From: Clostridium sp. E02
Lineage (GTDB): Bacteria > Bacillota > Clostridia > Lachnospirales > Lachnospiraceae
Reading direction: 5' to 3'
DNA length: 64,000 nt
Assembly (NCBI RefSeq): GCF_003833015.1
Contig: NZ_RJLQ01000016.1
Span: forward strand, 59,538-123,537
Shown here: one piece after another, positions 49,224 to 58,105 of the stretch
How positions within the stretch are numbered: the first letter of the stretch is position 1
How the letters are laid out: each line of letters begins with the position of its first letter
The notes under the pieces: model-generated
The model's input: only the letters and a program-made list of their open reading frames with translations
Databases searched by the model: none
Told to the model about the DNA's origin: nothing
Program-made: the position numbers and the translations under genes

Positions 49224-49274
49224 GAAAGGAGCCAGGATATCCTGTTACGGTGGCCACCGCTCCAGCCTCCTTTC
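49224..49274 (-). promoter_or_regulatory. Structured translation-start region of the methyltransferase
   Basis: On the minus strand GAAAGGAG (49274-49267) is complementary to CTCCTTTC (49231-49224), which ends just before the ATG. Between them lie two perfect 12-base palindromes, CGGTGGCCACCG (49248-49259) and CAGGATATCCTG (49233-49244). The only good ribosome site is thus far upstream and can be masked, or brought near the start by folding. Confidence 0.65.
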
Positions 49275-49535
49275 AGTTGATAATAAATTCTTCTTGTGCT
49301 ATAGTTTTTGTATCATTTGTTTAGGCGGACAGGTGTCCGGGTGAGAGGAAAATGGTTGGCAGTCATTATACTTGTAATTAAAATCTTTGCAACCATTATT
49401 GATGTTTCGGAAGCAACGGAGGCATTTATGACTAATACCCAACTTACATTTTCACAAAACTTAACTACCCAGGTCTACACTACTGCCGGCCACCCCTCTC
49501 CCTAAACAAATGATGATTTAATATTCTGTTAAATC
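49275..49535. other. Non-coding region between methyltransferase and Cys-rich gene
   Basis: No supported gene is seen. An open frame on + (49308-49505) has one hydrophobic stretch but no ribosome site. Confidence 0.4.
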
Positions 49536-49682
49536 CTAATTTCCTGGAATCCAATTCTGTCCACGGGTACATTCTCGACAATCATCAGCCTGCTGATGAC
49601 ACTCTACTCCATCATAAAATTTGCATTCATCGCACAAGGAATTACATCTGTTACCGCATGTCTCACATGTTTCTTCTTCCAC
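49536..49682 (-). CDS. 48-residue Cys-rich phage protein
   Basis: This small protein (MEEETCETCGNRCNSLCDEC plus two more Cys pairs) has eight Cys and probably binds one or two zinc ions. Its GTG start has GGAGG 7 bases upstream. The function is unknown; zinc-ribbon microproteins are common among early phage genes. Confidence 0.6.
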   Translation of the reverse strand: MEEETCETCGNRCNSLCDECKFYDGVECHQQADDCRECTRGQNWIPGN

Positions 49683-49702
49683 GGTTTAACCTCCATTTAG
49701 TC

Positions 49703-49876
49703 CTAATCTACTACAGTAAGGCCATCTACTGCATAACCGCCCCGAAATCCTTCAAGCAATACGCACTCCGTACCACACAGATCCCATGGCTCGCTTCGAA
49801 CTTCAAATATTTTACCGTTATTACTCTCTGCGACCCTATATTTATCATTCATGACAACTCTATCTCCAATTTTCAT
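49703..49876 (-). CDS. 57-residue phage protein, SH3/KOW-like look
   Basis: This protein (MKIGDRVVMNDKYRVAESNN, then DLCGTECVLLEGF) is likely a small beta barrel. GGAGG lies right before the ATG. Function unknown; it ends 20 bases before the Cys-rich gene. Confidence 0.6.
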   Translation of the reverse strand: MKIGDRVVMNDKYRVAESNNGKIFEVRSEPWDLCGTECVLLEGFRGGYAVDGLTVVD

Positions 49877-49919
49877 ACCTCCACCTTTCTCCCTGCACTT
49901 CGGGAAGCCCTAAAGTTTA

Positions 49920-50081
49920 TTATTGTGACTTACCTGCCTTTCCTGGCACACACTCAAAATGCATATGCAGCTTACTCCGCCTCTTGGTTGTTATTCGAAC
50001 ATGGTCCCCGTGGATCTCTTTCCCACAGATATAGCAGATATATATTTCATGTTGGGGAACGGTTTTTGATTTAGCCGGCAT
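49920..50081 (-). CDS. 53-residue zinc-finger-like phage protein
   Basis: The CYICGKEIHGDHV and HMHFECVPG segments make a likely CCHC zinc site, in a basic background. It overlaps the end of the upstream gene by 11 bases, showing coupling. DNA or RNA binding is inferred. Confidence 0.6.
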   Translation of the reverse strand: MPAKSKTVPQHEIYICYICGKEIHGDHVRITTKRRSKLHMHFECVPGKAGKSQ

Positions 50082-50442
50082 TCTTTTCACTTCCTTTCAC
50101 AATTCCGTGAACAATTTCCCTTAGCTGCCTTGCATATTCAAGGACCAGATCTGCATCCTGTTGCATGAAAGCTGCCTGGCTTGCCTTTTTCATGATTCCA
50201 GATTCCCTTATTGCTGTATTAATCTCCAGATATCTCTCTTCAGCATGAGAGCGTTCTATCTTTAATCTATCAAGTACTACAGCCTGAAGGATCTCTTTGG
50301 TCATACTCCCAATCTTTTCTCTTAATTGGTCATATGACTTCCCATACTTCGTTGTCAAAACCTCCAGAGGTACATTTTCTTTATTCCGTTTTAGACTTTC
50401 TAGCAAGGACTGATATTTATTTATATCCACATTGCCTGTCAT
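50071..50442 (-). CDS. Helical phage protein, unknown function
   Basis: This 123-residue protein (MTGNVDINKYQSLLESLKRN) is mostly helical and charged. Start 50442 has AGGAGG 4-5 bases upstream; upstream codons in the frame fall in the iteron region. It lies next to the putative origin, so a role in replication is possible but not shown. Confidence 0.6.
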   Translation of the reverse strand: MTGNVDINKYQSLLESLKRNKENVPLEVLTTKYGKSYDQLREKIGSMTKEILQAVVLDRLKIERSHAEERYLEINTAIRESGIMKKASQAAFMQQDADLVLEYARQLREIVHGIVKGSEKNAG

Positions 50443-50482
50443 ATTTCCTCCTAACACACCGTCACAACCAGTCACAACACTT

Positions 50483-50751
50483 TGTAACCTTTTTATACCT
50501 TGCAAACCCTTGATTTTACTACGTTTTTCACACTAGGTTACAAAGTTACAAGGTTACAAACTTTTTTCCTTATGCGTGCGTTGTATGTAAATTATCTATT
50601 TTGCAGAAATATATATGTGCCTACGTGTATAGTATAAAATTCGTGTAACTTCTGTAACTTTGTAACTTCACCCCTCAAACCCGCATAAACACTACATTCT
50701 TGGGTTACAAAACCGCCTTTTAAAATGTAACTCTGATTAAAATAGTGTAAC
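50483..50751. other. GTTACA iteron array, putative phage replication origin
   Basis: Ten copies of GTTACA or its complement TGTAAC lie within 269 bases. Two tight triplets face each other: GTTACA at 50537, 50545 and 50553, and TGTAAC at 50644, 50653 and 50661, separated by AT-rich DNA. Others start at 50483, 50704, 50726 and 50746. Only 250 bases between the helicase and the next gene are non-coding, and they hold nearly all of these. Iterons beside replication genes typically mark an origin. Confidence 0.65.
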
Positions 50752-50755
50752 GTTT

Positions 50756-52588
50756 TTACTTAAATGGCAGTTCTACATCACCTACAGGCTCAAATTCTGT
50801 CTGTTTTTCAGCCAAGTCAATACAGGCACAACGTACAGATTTCCCATTCACTTTGGATGATTTATATAAATTCCCCTTATTATCTTTAAATAATCTTCCT
50901 TTTTGATCTAGCCAGGATAACAACGCTTTTCCATTGAAACCACCCTCGTCGCATATTTTTTCAAAATTAGCCCGAATAATACGGACTTCATCTCCTTTGA
51001 TTGTTCCATAACAAGGATCTGCATCTCGTTCAAACTTTGCTTGATTGCTTACACAGAAATCTTGTATATACTCAAACCCACGAACTCCAACATCAACTGC
51101 CTCTTTGCTATGTAGGGACTTTTCTATATCTTTCACGGTTAAAGCTCTGCCATCACAAAATATCCACTCTGTTGCTAGAGCATCAGCGGCCAGAATCGCT
51201 GCACCAGCCATGGTTTGCTTTTCTGTAGAAGCAGTTCCTAATTCTTGATAGAACTGGTTATAATACCTCTTAGCCTTGTCCCTTGCCTCTTCTACAGACA
51301 GGAATCCCATAAATATCCGCCCTGCGTGTCCATAGTTGGTTCTTATAGCGTCCAGAAGCCCATGAACATCTTTGAATAGCTTCTCACGGCATTCAACCTC
51401 TATAATACGGTTTACGGCTCCACCACCAGATGCATTGTGCGTTATAGGGGATTCTCCTGAAGTAATGGTGCAGTTTTTCCATGTAGGGGTATTCTGCAAT
51501 CCTCCTGTCTTTGCTCCTCGTGTCTTTCCTATTCCTTCACACAGCATATAAACCGCTTGCTCAAAGGATTTCTTATCTTTAACCAACTGAAACTCGTCCA
51601 GAATCAAAGGAAGGTTATTCACAAAACTTGCTTGCTGTTCCAGACCTACCACGGTACCATTAAACGTCTGCATATAACTGGCATCATCGTTCGGATCCGC
51701 CCACACAGACACGGCTAAAAGCTGGGCTACTGTTTTTCCTGTCTCTGAACCACCCCACAAATGCACAATAAAGTTCAGCTTTCCTATCGTCTTCAATATG
51801 GCTGACGCAAAGCTTGCAGCCAGTGCAATCCGAGCTGGCGAATCTGTCTCTCTCACCTTCCTAACAACCTTTACCCATTCTTCTAGCTTGCCCTCTGAAT
51901 GAACAGAATCAAAGATCATCTTAAAATTATCTTGCCCATCAAATTCCAAACCTCCTGTGTATGGACAAAAAAGTCCGTTCTTAGTCCACCCCAAATGGCT
52001 TACAGATTGCACTCTTGGTATAACGTTATGGTTTAAATCATCTATATTTTGAAGATATTCAACCAAATAAGAAGCATTTTTATCTGACACAGAGATATCT
52101 TTATTTGCCAGATCCTTGATACCATTTGCTGTAAACAATGTCTTTTTCTCAGCCACTACACTTTCCCACCTCTCAAAATTTCTGCGGTACATTATACGGA
52201 GTCTGACATTGCCATCTTCAACATTTATTAGTCTTTGCACTGGTAGAATAGGATGTGTACAAGCTATATCAAGTCCCTGATTATCGTTTCTCCTTGTAAT
52301 TCCTTCATCATCAGCATTCCAGTTACCTGTATAAAGTTCTATTGGTTGATCCTTAAAATTGGTCACATTATTGACAACACTGTTTATGCCTTTCTTTTCC
52401 CCATGTTGATCAAGGTATGCCTTTACCATTGTTCCAAAACGCCGGAATCCTACTTTCTCCGCATTGCTGGACAGGTCATTAAACATCTGCATGTATTGAA
52501 AGCCATCGTCCCTGTGGGAATAAAGGAGTTCATAAGGCACTTCTGTATTAAATTCTTCTTTCGTATACTCCCTTAAAGGTTCGTTCAT
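50756..52588 (-). CDS. DUF927-type replicative helicase
   Basis: This 610-residue protein has an ATPase core with Walker A GGSETGKT near residue 275 and Walker B LPLILDEFQ near residue 325, and the DUF927 pattern (FNGTVVGLEQQASFVNNL, ITSGESPI). These proteins act as helicases with small primases in phages and mobile elements. The CHC2 primase gene directly upstream overlaps by 4 bases (ATGA), so the two make a primase-helicase pair. Confidence 0.88.
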   Translation of the reverse strand: MNEPLREYTKEEFNTEVPYELLYSHRDDGFQYMQMFNDLSSNAEKVGFRRFGTMVKAYLDQHGEKKGINSVVNNVTNFKDQPIELYTGNWNADDEGITRRNDNQGLDIACTHPILPVQRLINVEDGNVRLRIMYRRNFERWESVVAEKKTLFTANGIKDLANKDISVSDKNASYLVEYLQNIDDLNHNVIPRVQSVSHLGWTKNGLFCPYTGGLEFDGQDNFKMIFDSVHSEGKLEEWVKVVRKVRETDSPARIALAASFASAILKTIGKLNFIVHLWGGSETGKTVAQLLAVSVWADPNDDASYMQTFNGTVVGLEQQASFVNNLPLILDEFQLVKDKKSFEQAVYMLCEGIGKTRGAKTGGLQNTPTWKNCTITSGESPITHNASGGGAVNRIIEVECREKLFKDVHGLLDAIRTNYGHAGRIFMGFLSVEEARDKAKRYYNQFYQELGTASTEKQTMAGAAILAADALATEWIFCDGRALTVKDIEKSLHSKEAVDVGVRGFEYIQDFCVSNQAKFERDADPCYGTIKGDEVRIIRANFEKICDEGGFNGKALLSWLDQKGRLFKDNKGNLYKSSKVNGKSVRCACIDLAEKQTEFEPVGDVELPFK

Positions 52589-53121
52589 TCTGAGTTCCTC
52601 ATTTCCTCCTGCTCTTCCCGGATGCCAAATACCAAAATTCTATACTCTTCTTCCAATCGTTGCTTTTTATTAACCACCACTGTCCATTCATCAGACAGCG
52701 GCTCATATATTCTTTCCAGCGCATCATACAAACGTAGCAACCGACATACTTCATCCAACTTACCTAATTTCCATGACTTAAATACTTCCTCTTTCCTCCG
52801 TTTAACTTCCCTTTCTCTTTTTCTCTTTAGTATCTGAGACTTATACATCTTCCCATCTGATTGATAAGTTCCACCAAGTTCCATGAAAGCCTCCCTGAAT
52901 GTAAGGTTATCCATCATTTGAATGAATGAGAATATATCCCCGTTGGCTCCGCAAGCATGACAGTGAAAGTCTTTGTCATATACTTTTAAAGAAGGGCTTC
53001 TATCACCAGTGTGAAACGGGCAGGAAATAAACCCCCTCCTGTTTGGTTGAAAGCCGTAGCGTTCCACAACATCCTTCATGCTGTATGTATCTTTAATCTC
53101 TTCCACTGTCAGAGGGAACAC
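52585..53121 (-). CDS. CHC2 zinc-finger primase domain protein
   Basis: This 178-residue protein has the DnaG-type zinc finger (SCPFHTGDRSPSLKV ... FHCHACGANGDIFSFI) in residues 30-75, followed by a charged helical region. There is no Toprim catalytic domain, so it may act as the recognition part of the primase, with DUF927 as partner. It overlaps the ERCC4 gene by 29 bases. Confidence 0.85.
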   Translation of the reverse strand: MFPLTVEEIKDTYSMKDVVERYGFQPNRRGFISCPFHTGDRSPSLKVYDKDFHCHACGANGDIFSFIQMMDNLTFREAFMELGGTYQSDGKMYKSQILKRKREREVKRRKEEVFKSWKLGKLDEVCRLLRLYDALERIYEPLSDEWTVVVNKKQRLEEEYRILVFGIREEQEEMRNSE

Positions 53122-53572
53122 CTCCTAATAAATCAATTATCTTTTTGCCCGTATGTAATTTGTCGCAAAATAAGAACTGGGTATCATATTTACACTCCAT
53201 AGTCTTTAAGATCTTTTCCAGTTTCTCTCCGGTAACCGCTTTCGGAGACGTTTTCAGGCGCGGATTGTTCCATTCATGGACATCGTCAATGCTTTTGATC
53301 TGGTTGCTGTGCTCTACGAGAATAATCACCTTCACGCCTATTTCCTGCGCTCGTTTCAGTTCGTCCGTAAATCTCTTGTGATCCTGACATACATTGGAGG
53401 CAACCTCAGTTAAGTTTTGTTTTCGGTCTATGATTAGTCGGGGATTATCCAGGTTCATATAATCCCCGACATACAACTTTGACACATAATAATCCACGCC
53501 CCGGTCTTCAAATTCTGCTAGGATCTTCTTTATTGCCTTCGCCTTTTCACGGCTGTCTATCTGTATATTCAA
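53093..53572 (-). CDS. ERCC4-type nuclease
   Basis: This 159-residue protein has the ERCC4 fold signatures IDSREKAKAIKKIL, KLYVGDYMN and RLIIDRKQNLTEV, which form the GDx(n)ERKxxxD-type active site. Phage members of this group act as Holliday-junction or flap nucleases. It overlaps the HNH-like gene by 4 bases. Confidence 0.85.
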   Translation of the reverse strand: MNIQIDSREKAKAIKKILAEFEDRGVDYYVSKLYVGDYMNLDNPRLIIDRKQNLTEVASNVCQDHKRFTDELKRAQEIGVKVIILVEHSNQIKSIDDVHEWNNPRLKTSPKAVTGEKLEKILKTMECKYDTQFLFCDKLHTGKKIIDLLGGVPSDSGRD

Positions 53573-54015
53573 TCAATATCACCTCGCAAGGCCCTATCAA
53601 CTGACACGCCTTCTTTAATACGCTTTGCAAAACGTTTATAATTCAGCCTCTCTTTTCTGCAAAATTCCGCCATAGTATAAGCCTCCCCATCATAATGGAT
53701 TATTTTATTGCTGGTTTTGTTGTTTGCCTGAACTAAGGAATCTACCCACCTACAATTAGATGGACTATACCCTTTATTAACATCAATCCTATCAATGCTT
53801 AAGTCATCACCATAGCCATGTTGAGTAGCCCATTCCCGAAAAGCGACAAAATCACTCCAGTCGTTGCATATTAAAATTCCTCTGGCGCCATATTGTTTGA
53901 ATTTTTGATTTTTGGGATTATAACAGCGCTGTCTCATTGACTTCCAAATGGTATATAAGCGAGTCCCAGTGCCCCCGTGTTTTAAATGGTTATGATTTCC
54001 GCAAGGAGCGCCCAT
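53569..54015 (-). CDS. HNH/AP2-like phage protein
   Basis: This 148-residue protein (MGAPCGNHNHLKHGGTGTRL) has the pattern IWKSMRQRCYNPKNQKFKQY, YGARGILICNDW and LSIDRIDVNKGYSPSNCRWV of phage HNH-family homing-type endonucleases, with a helical C-terminus. It may be a free-standing homing nuclease or a DNA-binding relic. Start 54015 is 8 bases after GGAGG. Confidence 0.75.
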   Translation of the reverse strand: MGAPCGNHNHLKHGGTGTRLYTIWKSMRQRCYNPKNQKFKQYGARGILICNDWSDFVAFREWATQHGYGDDLSIDRIDVNKGYSPSNCRWVDSLVQANNKTSNKIIHYDGEAYTMAEFCRKERLNYKRFAKRIKEGVSVDRALRGDID

Positions 54016-54030
54016 TTCCATCACCTCCAG

Positions 54031-54453
54031 TTAATTAAATGGCAAAGCTTCGTCTTCGACTCCATCAGGGATATTCATAAATCCATCGCCAATCGCATTG
54101 TCAGGGGAAGGCCTTTCCTCATTAGTCGCATTGTTAGGGTTTTTGGATTCGCCGAATTCTACTTGTTCTGCGATTACATCTGTTGTATATACTTTCTGGT
54201 CCTCTTTGTTTGTATATGATCCTGTTTGAATACGGCCTTCAATTACGATCTTGTTTCCCTTGCAAAAGTATTTTTCGATGAACTCCGCTGTCTTTCCAAA
54301 TGCTACTATATTTATAAAGTCCGCTGTTTGTTCACCATCTTTTTTAAATCTCCGGTCAACAGCAATTCCAAAACGTGCAACTGTATGACCATTATCTGAA
54401 TACCGAACCTCTGGATCTCTGGTTAGTCTGCCTATTAAAATCACCTTATTGAT
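54031..54453 (-). CDS. ssb: Single-stranded DNA-binding protein, probable ATC start
   Basis: This SSB protects phage ssDNA during replication and recombination. The OB-fold is complete (LIGRLTRDPEVRYSDNGHTV, FINIVAFGKTAEF) and the tail ends in EALPFN, the partner-binding tip. The usual MNKVILIGRL start would here be encoded ATC-AAT-AAG-GTG, and GAGGAGG lies 8 bases before that ATC (54453). The only conventional choice, the GTG at 54444, is 17 bases from the site and would lose three residues. Use of ATC is inference. Confidence 0.88.
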   Translation of the reverse strand: MNKVILIGRLTRDPEVRYSDNGHTVARFGIAVDRRFKKDGEQTADFINIVAFGKTAEFIEKYFCKGNKIVIEGRIQTGSYTNKEDQKVYTTDVIAEQVEFGESKNPNNATNEERPSPDNAIGDGFMNIPDGVEDEALPFN

Positions 54454-54467
54454 ATGTCATTCCTCCT

Positions 54468-55142
54468 CTATAATTCATATTCCAGCCCTTTATTTGCTAC
54501 ATAGACCGGACACTTTACTAACTCATTGACCTCCTTCTGAAACATTCTTTCGTCACTGGTTTGGTCTGATAAATGCATAAGACAGACTGTTTTTAAAACT
54601 TCATTCCTATTTGCTACTATGAAATCCTTACAGGTCTCAAACTCCATATGCGTCAGCTTAATTCGTTCTTGCAGTCCTTCATGATATGCTTTATTTAATA
54701 GTTCCAGACTGTAGTTGCACTCTATCATTATGTGGTTCACGTCTCTAAATCGGTACTTTATGTACTCCGTATCTGTTGCAAACAACAAACGTCCTATGTC
54801 TCTATGTTCAATCAGAAAGCCAACACATGGAGCATCGTGAACGCATTCAAACGGCTTGATATAAAATCCACCTAAACGGCTATCCATTAACGGCTGGTTG
54901 CTGCTCAGGCTGTTAAAATGCCTGATAACTGGAATACCTGCCTTATAATATTCATCCGCATATTTTCCATGGTCTAAATGCACATGCGAGTAGATAAGTC
55001 CTACAATCTTGCTAATATTGAAATCAAGGACTTTCTTGACCTCTTTGAATGGAATCCCTGCTTCAATCACCAAACACTCAGTCTCATTGTGGAGCAGATA
55101 GCAGTTCCCTGCCGATCCACTCCCTAAACAGGTCAATTTCAA
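54468..55142 (-). CDS. MBL-fold metallo-hydrolase (YycJ/exonuclease-like)
   Basis: This 224-residue protein has the metallo-beta-lactamase signature SHVHLDHGK near residue 53, preceded by CLGSGSAGNCYLLH and followed by further metal ligands (FATDTEYIKY). It is set between RecT and SSB, so it is probably a DNA-processing nuclease of the recombination module; that is context inference. It overlaps RecT by 4 bases. Confidence 0.85.
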   Translation of the reverse strand: MKLTCLGSGSAGNCYLLHNETECLVIEAGIPFKEVKKVLDFNISKIVGLIYSHVHLDHGKYADEYYKAGIPVIRHFNSLSSNQPLMDSRLGGFYIKPFECVHDAPCVGFLIEHRDIGRLLFATDTEYIKYRFRDVNHIMIECNYSLELLNKAYHEGLQERIKLTHMEFETCKDFIVANRNEVLKTVCLMHLSDQTSDERMFQKEVNELVKCPVYVANKGLEYEL

Positions 55143-56056
55143 AATGGATCACCGCCGTTTTCCTGAACAATATCATTGCTGCCTGTCTCTGACACTTCTT
55201 CAAAATCAACCGTGTTGGCCTGTCCCAAATCGTTCTCCAACTGATCTGAATTTTCATTGTCAACATATTGGGGAGTTCCGTTTTCATTTATGACCGCCAT
55301 ATCCCGTTCGTATGCGTCAGACATTTCAATGCTCATGATGCCCCACTTACTGATCAATTGACGGATCATAGTCTTTTCTGCCATTTCGTCAAAGCTTTTG
55401 TACCAGAAAGAAGAATATTTCCAGAGATCCTTTTTGGGAATCTTCCCTTCCAGAAGCAAATGGTAACTATCAAGGTGAAACGCTTGTGAATATCGGTCTG
55501 CGTGTTTCTCCATCTTGGCTTTGGTCCAATAGATCTGTTTTCTGAAACCATTGAGAAGTTCAAAATATGCCAGATATCCAATGACTGGAAGTTCTTCTCT
55601 AATTGCATCATCTTCTATGAATTCAAATTGATGCTTTCCAGTCGTCCGTTCACGCCCCTTGTGTTCACCTTCACGGATGTAAATAACATCCAGATCTTTG
55701 TATTGGCCAGTTCTCATTGCTAACTGCTTGTAACCCTTAGCCCCTAGTTGAAATTGAGCATCTACCGAAACAACTTGTCCATTCCGGTCTTTTTTCTTAT
55801 AAGGGACCATATAAAATTGTCCCAGTTGAGGACTGGGGGAAAGATTTAAGGCTTCACCCAGTAACGCAGAACTTAATATACTATTATGGCTGCACTCCTG
55901 TAACGCTGGTGTGTTCTGAACTGCTGATACCACGCTTGCAATAAATCTAGTCGTGTTCTTTTGTCCAACTACCTGCATGATATTGGCCTTGACTTTATCG
56001 CTTGATAAAAAGCTTGCCATCCCTTTTGGCTGTGTCGTTGCAACTTCATTGTTCAT
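55139..56056 (-). CDS. recT: RecT-family single-strand annealing protein
   Basis: This 305-residue protein anneals complementary ssDNA for phage recombination. Family hallmarks include LNLSPSPQLGQFYMVPYKKK near residue 72, VDAQFQLGAKGYKQLAMRTG and the acidic C-terminus. A standard YqaJ/RecE-type exonuclease partner is not present; an SMC-like ATPase is encoded directly upstream. Confidence 0.95.
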   Translation of the reverse strand: MNNEVATTQPKGMASFLSSDKVKANIMQVVGQKNTTRFIASVVSAVQNTPALQECSHNSILSSALLGEALNLSPSPQLGQFYMVPYKKKDRNGQVVSVDAQFQLGAKGYKQLAMRTGQYKDLDVIYIREGEHKGRERTTGKHQFEFIEDDAIREELPVIGYLAYFELLNGFRKQIYWTKAKMEKHADRYSQAFHLDSYHLLLEGKIPKKDLWKYSSFWYKSFDEMAEKTMIRQLISKWGIMSIEMSDAYERDMAVINENGTPQYVDNENSDQLENDLGQANTVDFEEVSETGSNDIVQENGGDPF

Positions 56057-56058
56057 TT

Positions 56059-57981
56059 TTATACCTCTACTTCCAATGTGCTATTTTCTGATACTTTTAA
56101 GAGGACCAACTGTCCTTCCATGTTTGGAATATTAAAATCATTGACCGACTCCGCATTATCAATAAAAATCGGTGCTGATACCTGATAGATCTCCTGCAGG
56201 GCTGAAATAATATCTAACCCAGCAACCACTCTATGACCAGTGTTTAAGGAATTAAAAGGAACCCCGTTTACCATGCACTCACATGTCTCCTTGTAGCCTC
56301 CATTAATTTGTGTTTCAAATAACCGAAAATTAACAATCTTAAATTTTGAGTTGATTCGAGAAGATAGCAAGTCCATCTTTGCCTTTGTAAACTCCTCCAG
56401 AAGAAACAACTCTTTTTCCTGATCCGCAATTAGCTGTGATGTGGTCCGCTGCTCCTGTTGCAGTTCTAATACACGGGCCTGCACTCTTAAATTATTTTCT
56501 TTTCCCGTAAGTGTAGATTTGACTCTGTCCAGCTGTACAATCAGTTCTTCTTTCTTCTGCCTTAACTGATTCAAATATCCCGATCCGGTTCCCATTTCCT
56601 GAACCTGTTTTTCCAGACTTTGTATTTCCGCTGAAATGGATTGGTACTCTGGACTGTCAATTACCTCCACTTGTTGAGACAACGCTGCCAACTCTTCCAT
56701 GGCAGCTGTCTTTCGCTTATTTAGTTCCACCTTATTGGTCTTGCAAGCCTCCAACTTCTCTTTAAGAGTGCTGATTTCTTTTTCAAGAGTTTCAATATTT
56801 GCCGCAGTCTGCTTTCCATTCTTCACAATGTCATCTAAACTCTTTTGCTTGATTGACTGAAATTCTTCCAGCTTTGCTTCTCTTTGTTCTGGTGGAAGAG
56901 TCTGTTTGCACATAGGGCAGCATAAACTGTCCGCATTTACCTGCATACCATGGACTTCTTTGTGGTTTTTAAGCAATGCCTCTCTATAAGACCGATTACT
57001 TTCCAGAAGTTCCTGTTTTTGCTGAATCTCTCTTTCTGTCTTTTCGTACTCCCGTATGGCATCTGAAAAAGCATACCCAGCATCATCAATTCTTCGCTGA
57101 ATTCCACGTCTTTGATTCATCAAATCTTCATTCAATTTGCGCTTTAAGTCACTAATGTCAAACTGTTTTTGCATAATTGCATTATTAATCTCTGCAATTG
57201 CCTCACTGGCTTTTGATGCGCTGTTCTCCTGCTCTTCCAGATCATTGATCTGCTTTTCCAGATCAGCTTTCTGGTTCTCACATTCTGTAAAATCAGCCTG
57301 TACCAGTCCCTTGCTGGCCTCGTCAATTCTGGCCGGAAGCTCTGTCTGTCTCTTGTTTAGTTCTTTTAATGCTTTTTTCGCTTTGGCTGTTAAATCATCT
57401 ACGGAAAATTCTTTTAAAGTGTCAGACAGTAAAGAAAATTTTTGATCCGTTGAAATCACGTCCTGATCCGTAACCTCAGAAACCAATTTTAAAAGAATCG
57501 TTCTCTGATCTTTCCATTTCAGAGAAGTAAAAGTCTGTGGACTGGTAATGAGTTTAAAAAGTTCTTCGCTCATTAACCCATTTATGTAAGCTTTATAGTC
57601 TTTCTCTGACTTTGGAATCTCATTAATTTCATACTTATTGATATTTCCCTGCAGCTGGGAAACTTCACTGCCTTTCTTTTTCACCCAGTTCTGCTCTTGT
57701 GCTTTAACAAGCAAAGTCTCTTTTCCGTCTGCTTCCAAGGTGGCAGATACTTTTATGACCACGTTGTCAATAGGTTTGCCCTGGCTATCATTTGGACGAA
57801 TATTGAAATCAGATTTCCCTTCACTGTCTTTATTAAAAAGCAGCCAAGTAAAACCGTCCATGATAGTTGTTTTTCCGGTTGCATTCTGACCAGAAATGGT
57901 TGTTCTCTCTTGGAAATCAATCACTAACTGAGTGATACCCTTGAAATTCTCCATAGAAATTTTCTTTAATCTCAGATTCAT
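56059..57981 (-). CDS. Rad50/SbcC-like AAA ATPase
   Basis: This 640-residue protein is an SMC-family ATPase. Walker A is GQNATGKTTIMDGFTW near residue 32, long coiled coils run from about 190 to 540, a zinc-hook CPMC is near residue 352, and the C-terminal ATPase part follows. No SbcD nuclease is encoded nearby. It ends 2 bases before RecT, so the two are co-translated parts of a recombination module. Confidence 0.92.
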   Translation of the reverse strand: MNLRLKKISMENFKGITQLVIDFQERTTISGQNATGKTTIMDGFTWLLFNKDSEGKSDFNIRPNDSQGKPIDNVVIKVSATLEADGKETLLVKAQEQNWVKKKGSEVSQLQGNINKYEINEIPKSEKDYKAYINGLMSEELFKLITSPQTFTSLKWKDQRTILLKLVSEVTDQDVISTDQKFSLLSDTLKEFSVDDLTAKAKKALKELNKRQTELPARIDEASKGLVQADFTECENQKADLEKQINDLEEQENSASKASEAIAEINNAIMQKQFDISDLKRKLNEDLMNQRRGIQRRIDDAGYAFSDAIREYEKTEREIQQKQELLESNRSYREALLKNHKEVHGMQVNADSLCCPMCKQTLPPEQREAKLEEFQSIKQKSLDDIVKNGKQTAANIETLEKEISTLKEKLEACKTNKVELNKRKTAAMEELAALSQQVEVIDSPEYQSISAEIQSLEKQVQEMGTGSGYLNQLRQKKEELIVQLDRVKSTLTGKENNLRVQARVLELQQEQRTTSQLIADQEKELFLLEEFTKAKMDLLSSRINSKFKIVNFRLFETQINGGYKETCECMVNGVPFNSLNTGHRVVAGLDIISALQEIYQVSAPIFIDNAESVNDFNIPNMEGQLVLLKVSENSTLEVEV

Positions 57982-58036
57982 TCTCTTGCAATCCTCCTGT
58001 GCCCTATGTATAATAGGGATGAATAGTGTTTACGTG

Positions 58037-58105
58037 TTACCTTGATTCCCCGGCTGTTCCCGCAGTTGGGGTTTCTGTTTTAAACCACTTAAAGCTCTCT
58101 TTCAT
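58037..58105 (-). CDS. Possible 22-residue peptide
   Basis: MKESFKWFKTETPTAGTAGE starts with an ATG that overlaps the upstream stop (ATGA). It could be a real leader or coupling peptide; support is slight. Confidence 0.3.
   Translation of the reverse strand: MKESFKWFKTETPTAGTAGESR

Noticed and set aside
49308..49505. 65-codon gene on +
   Set aside because: It has a hydrophobic segment but no ribosome site for the ATG or the internal GTG, and it is in a non-coding spacer.
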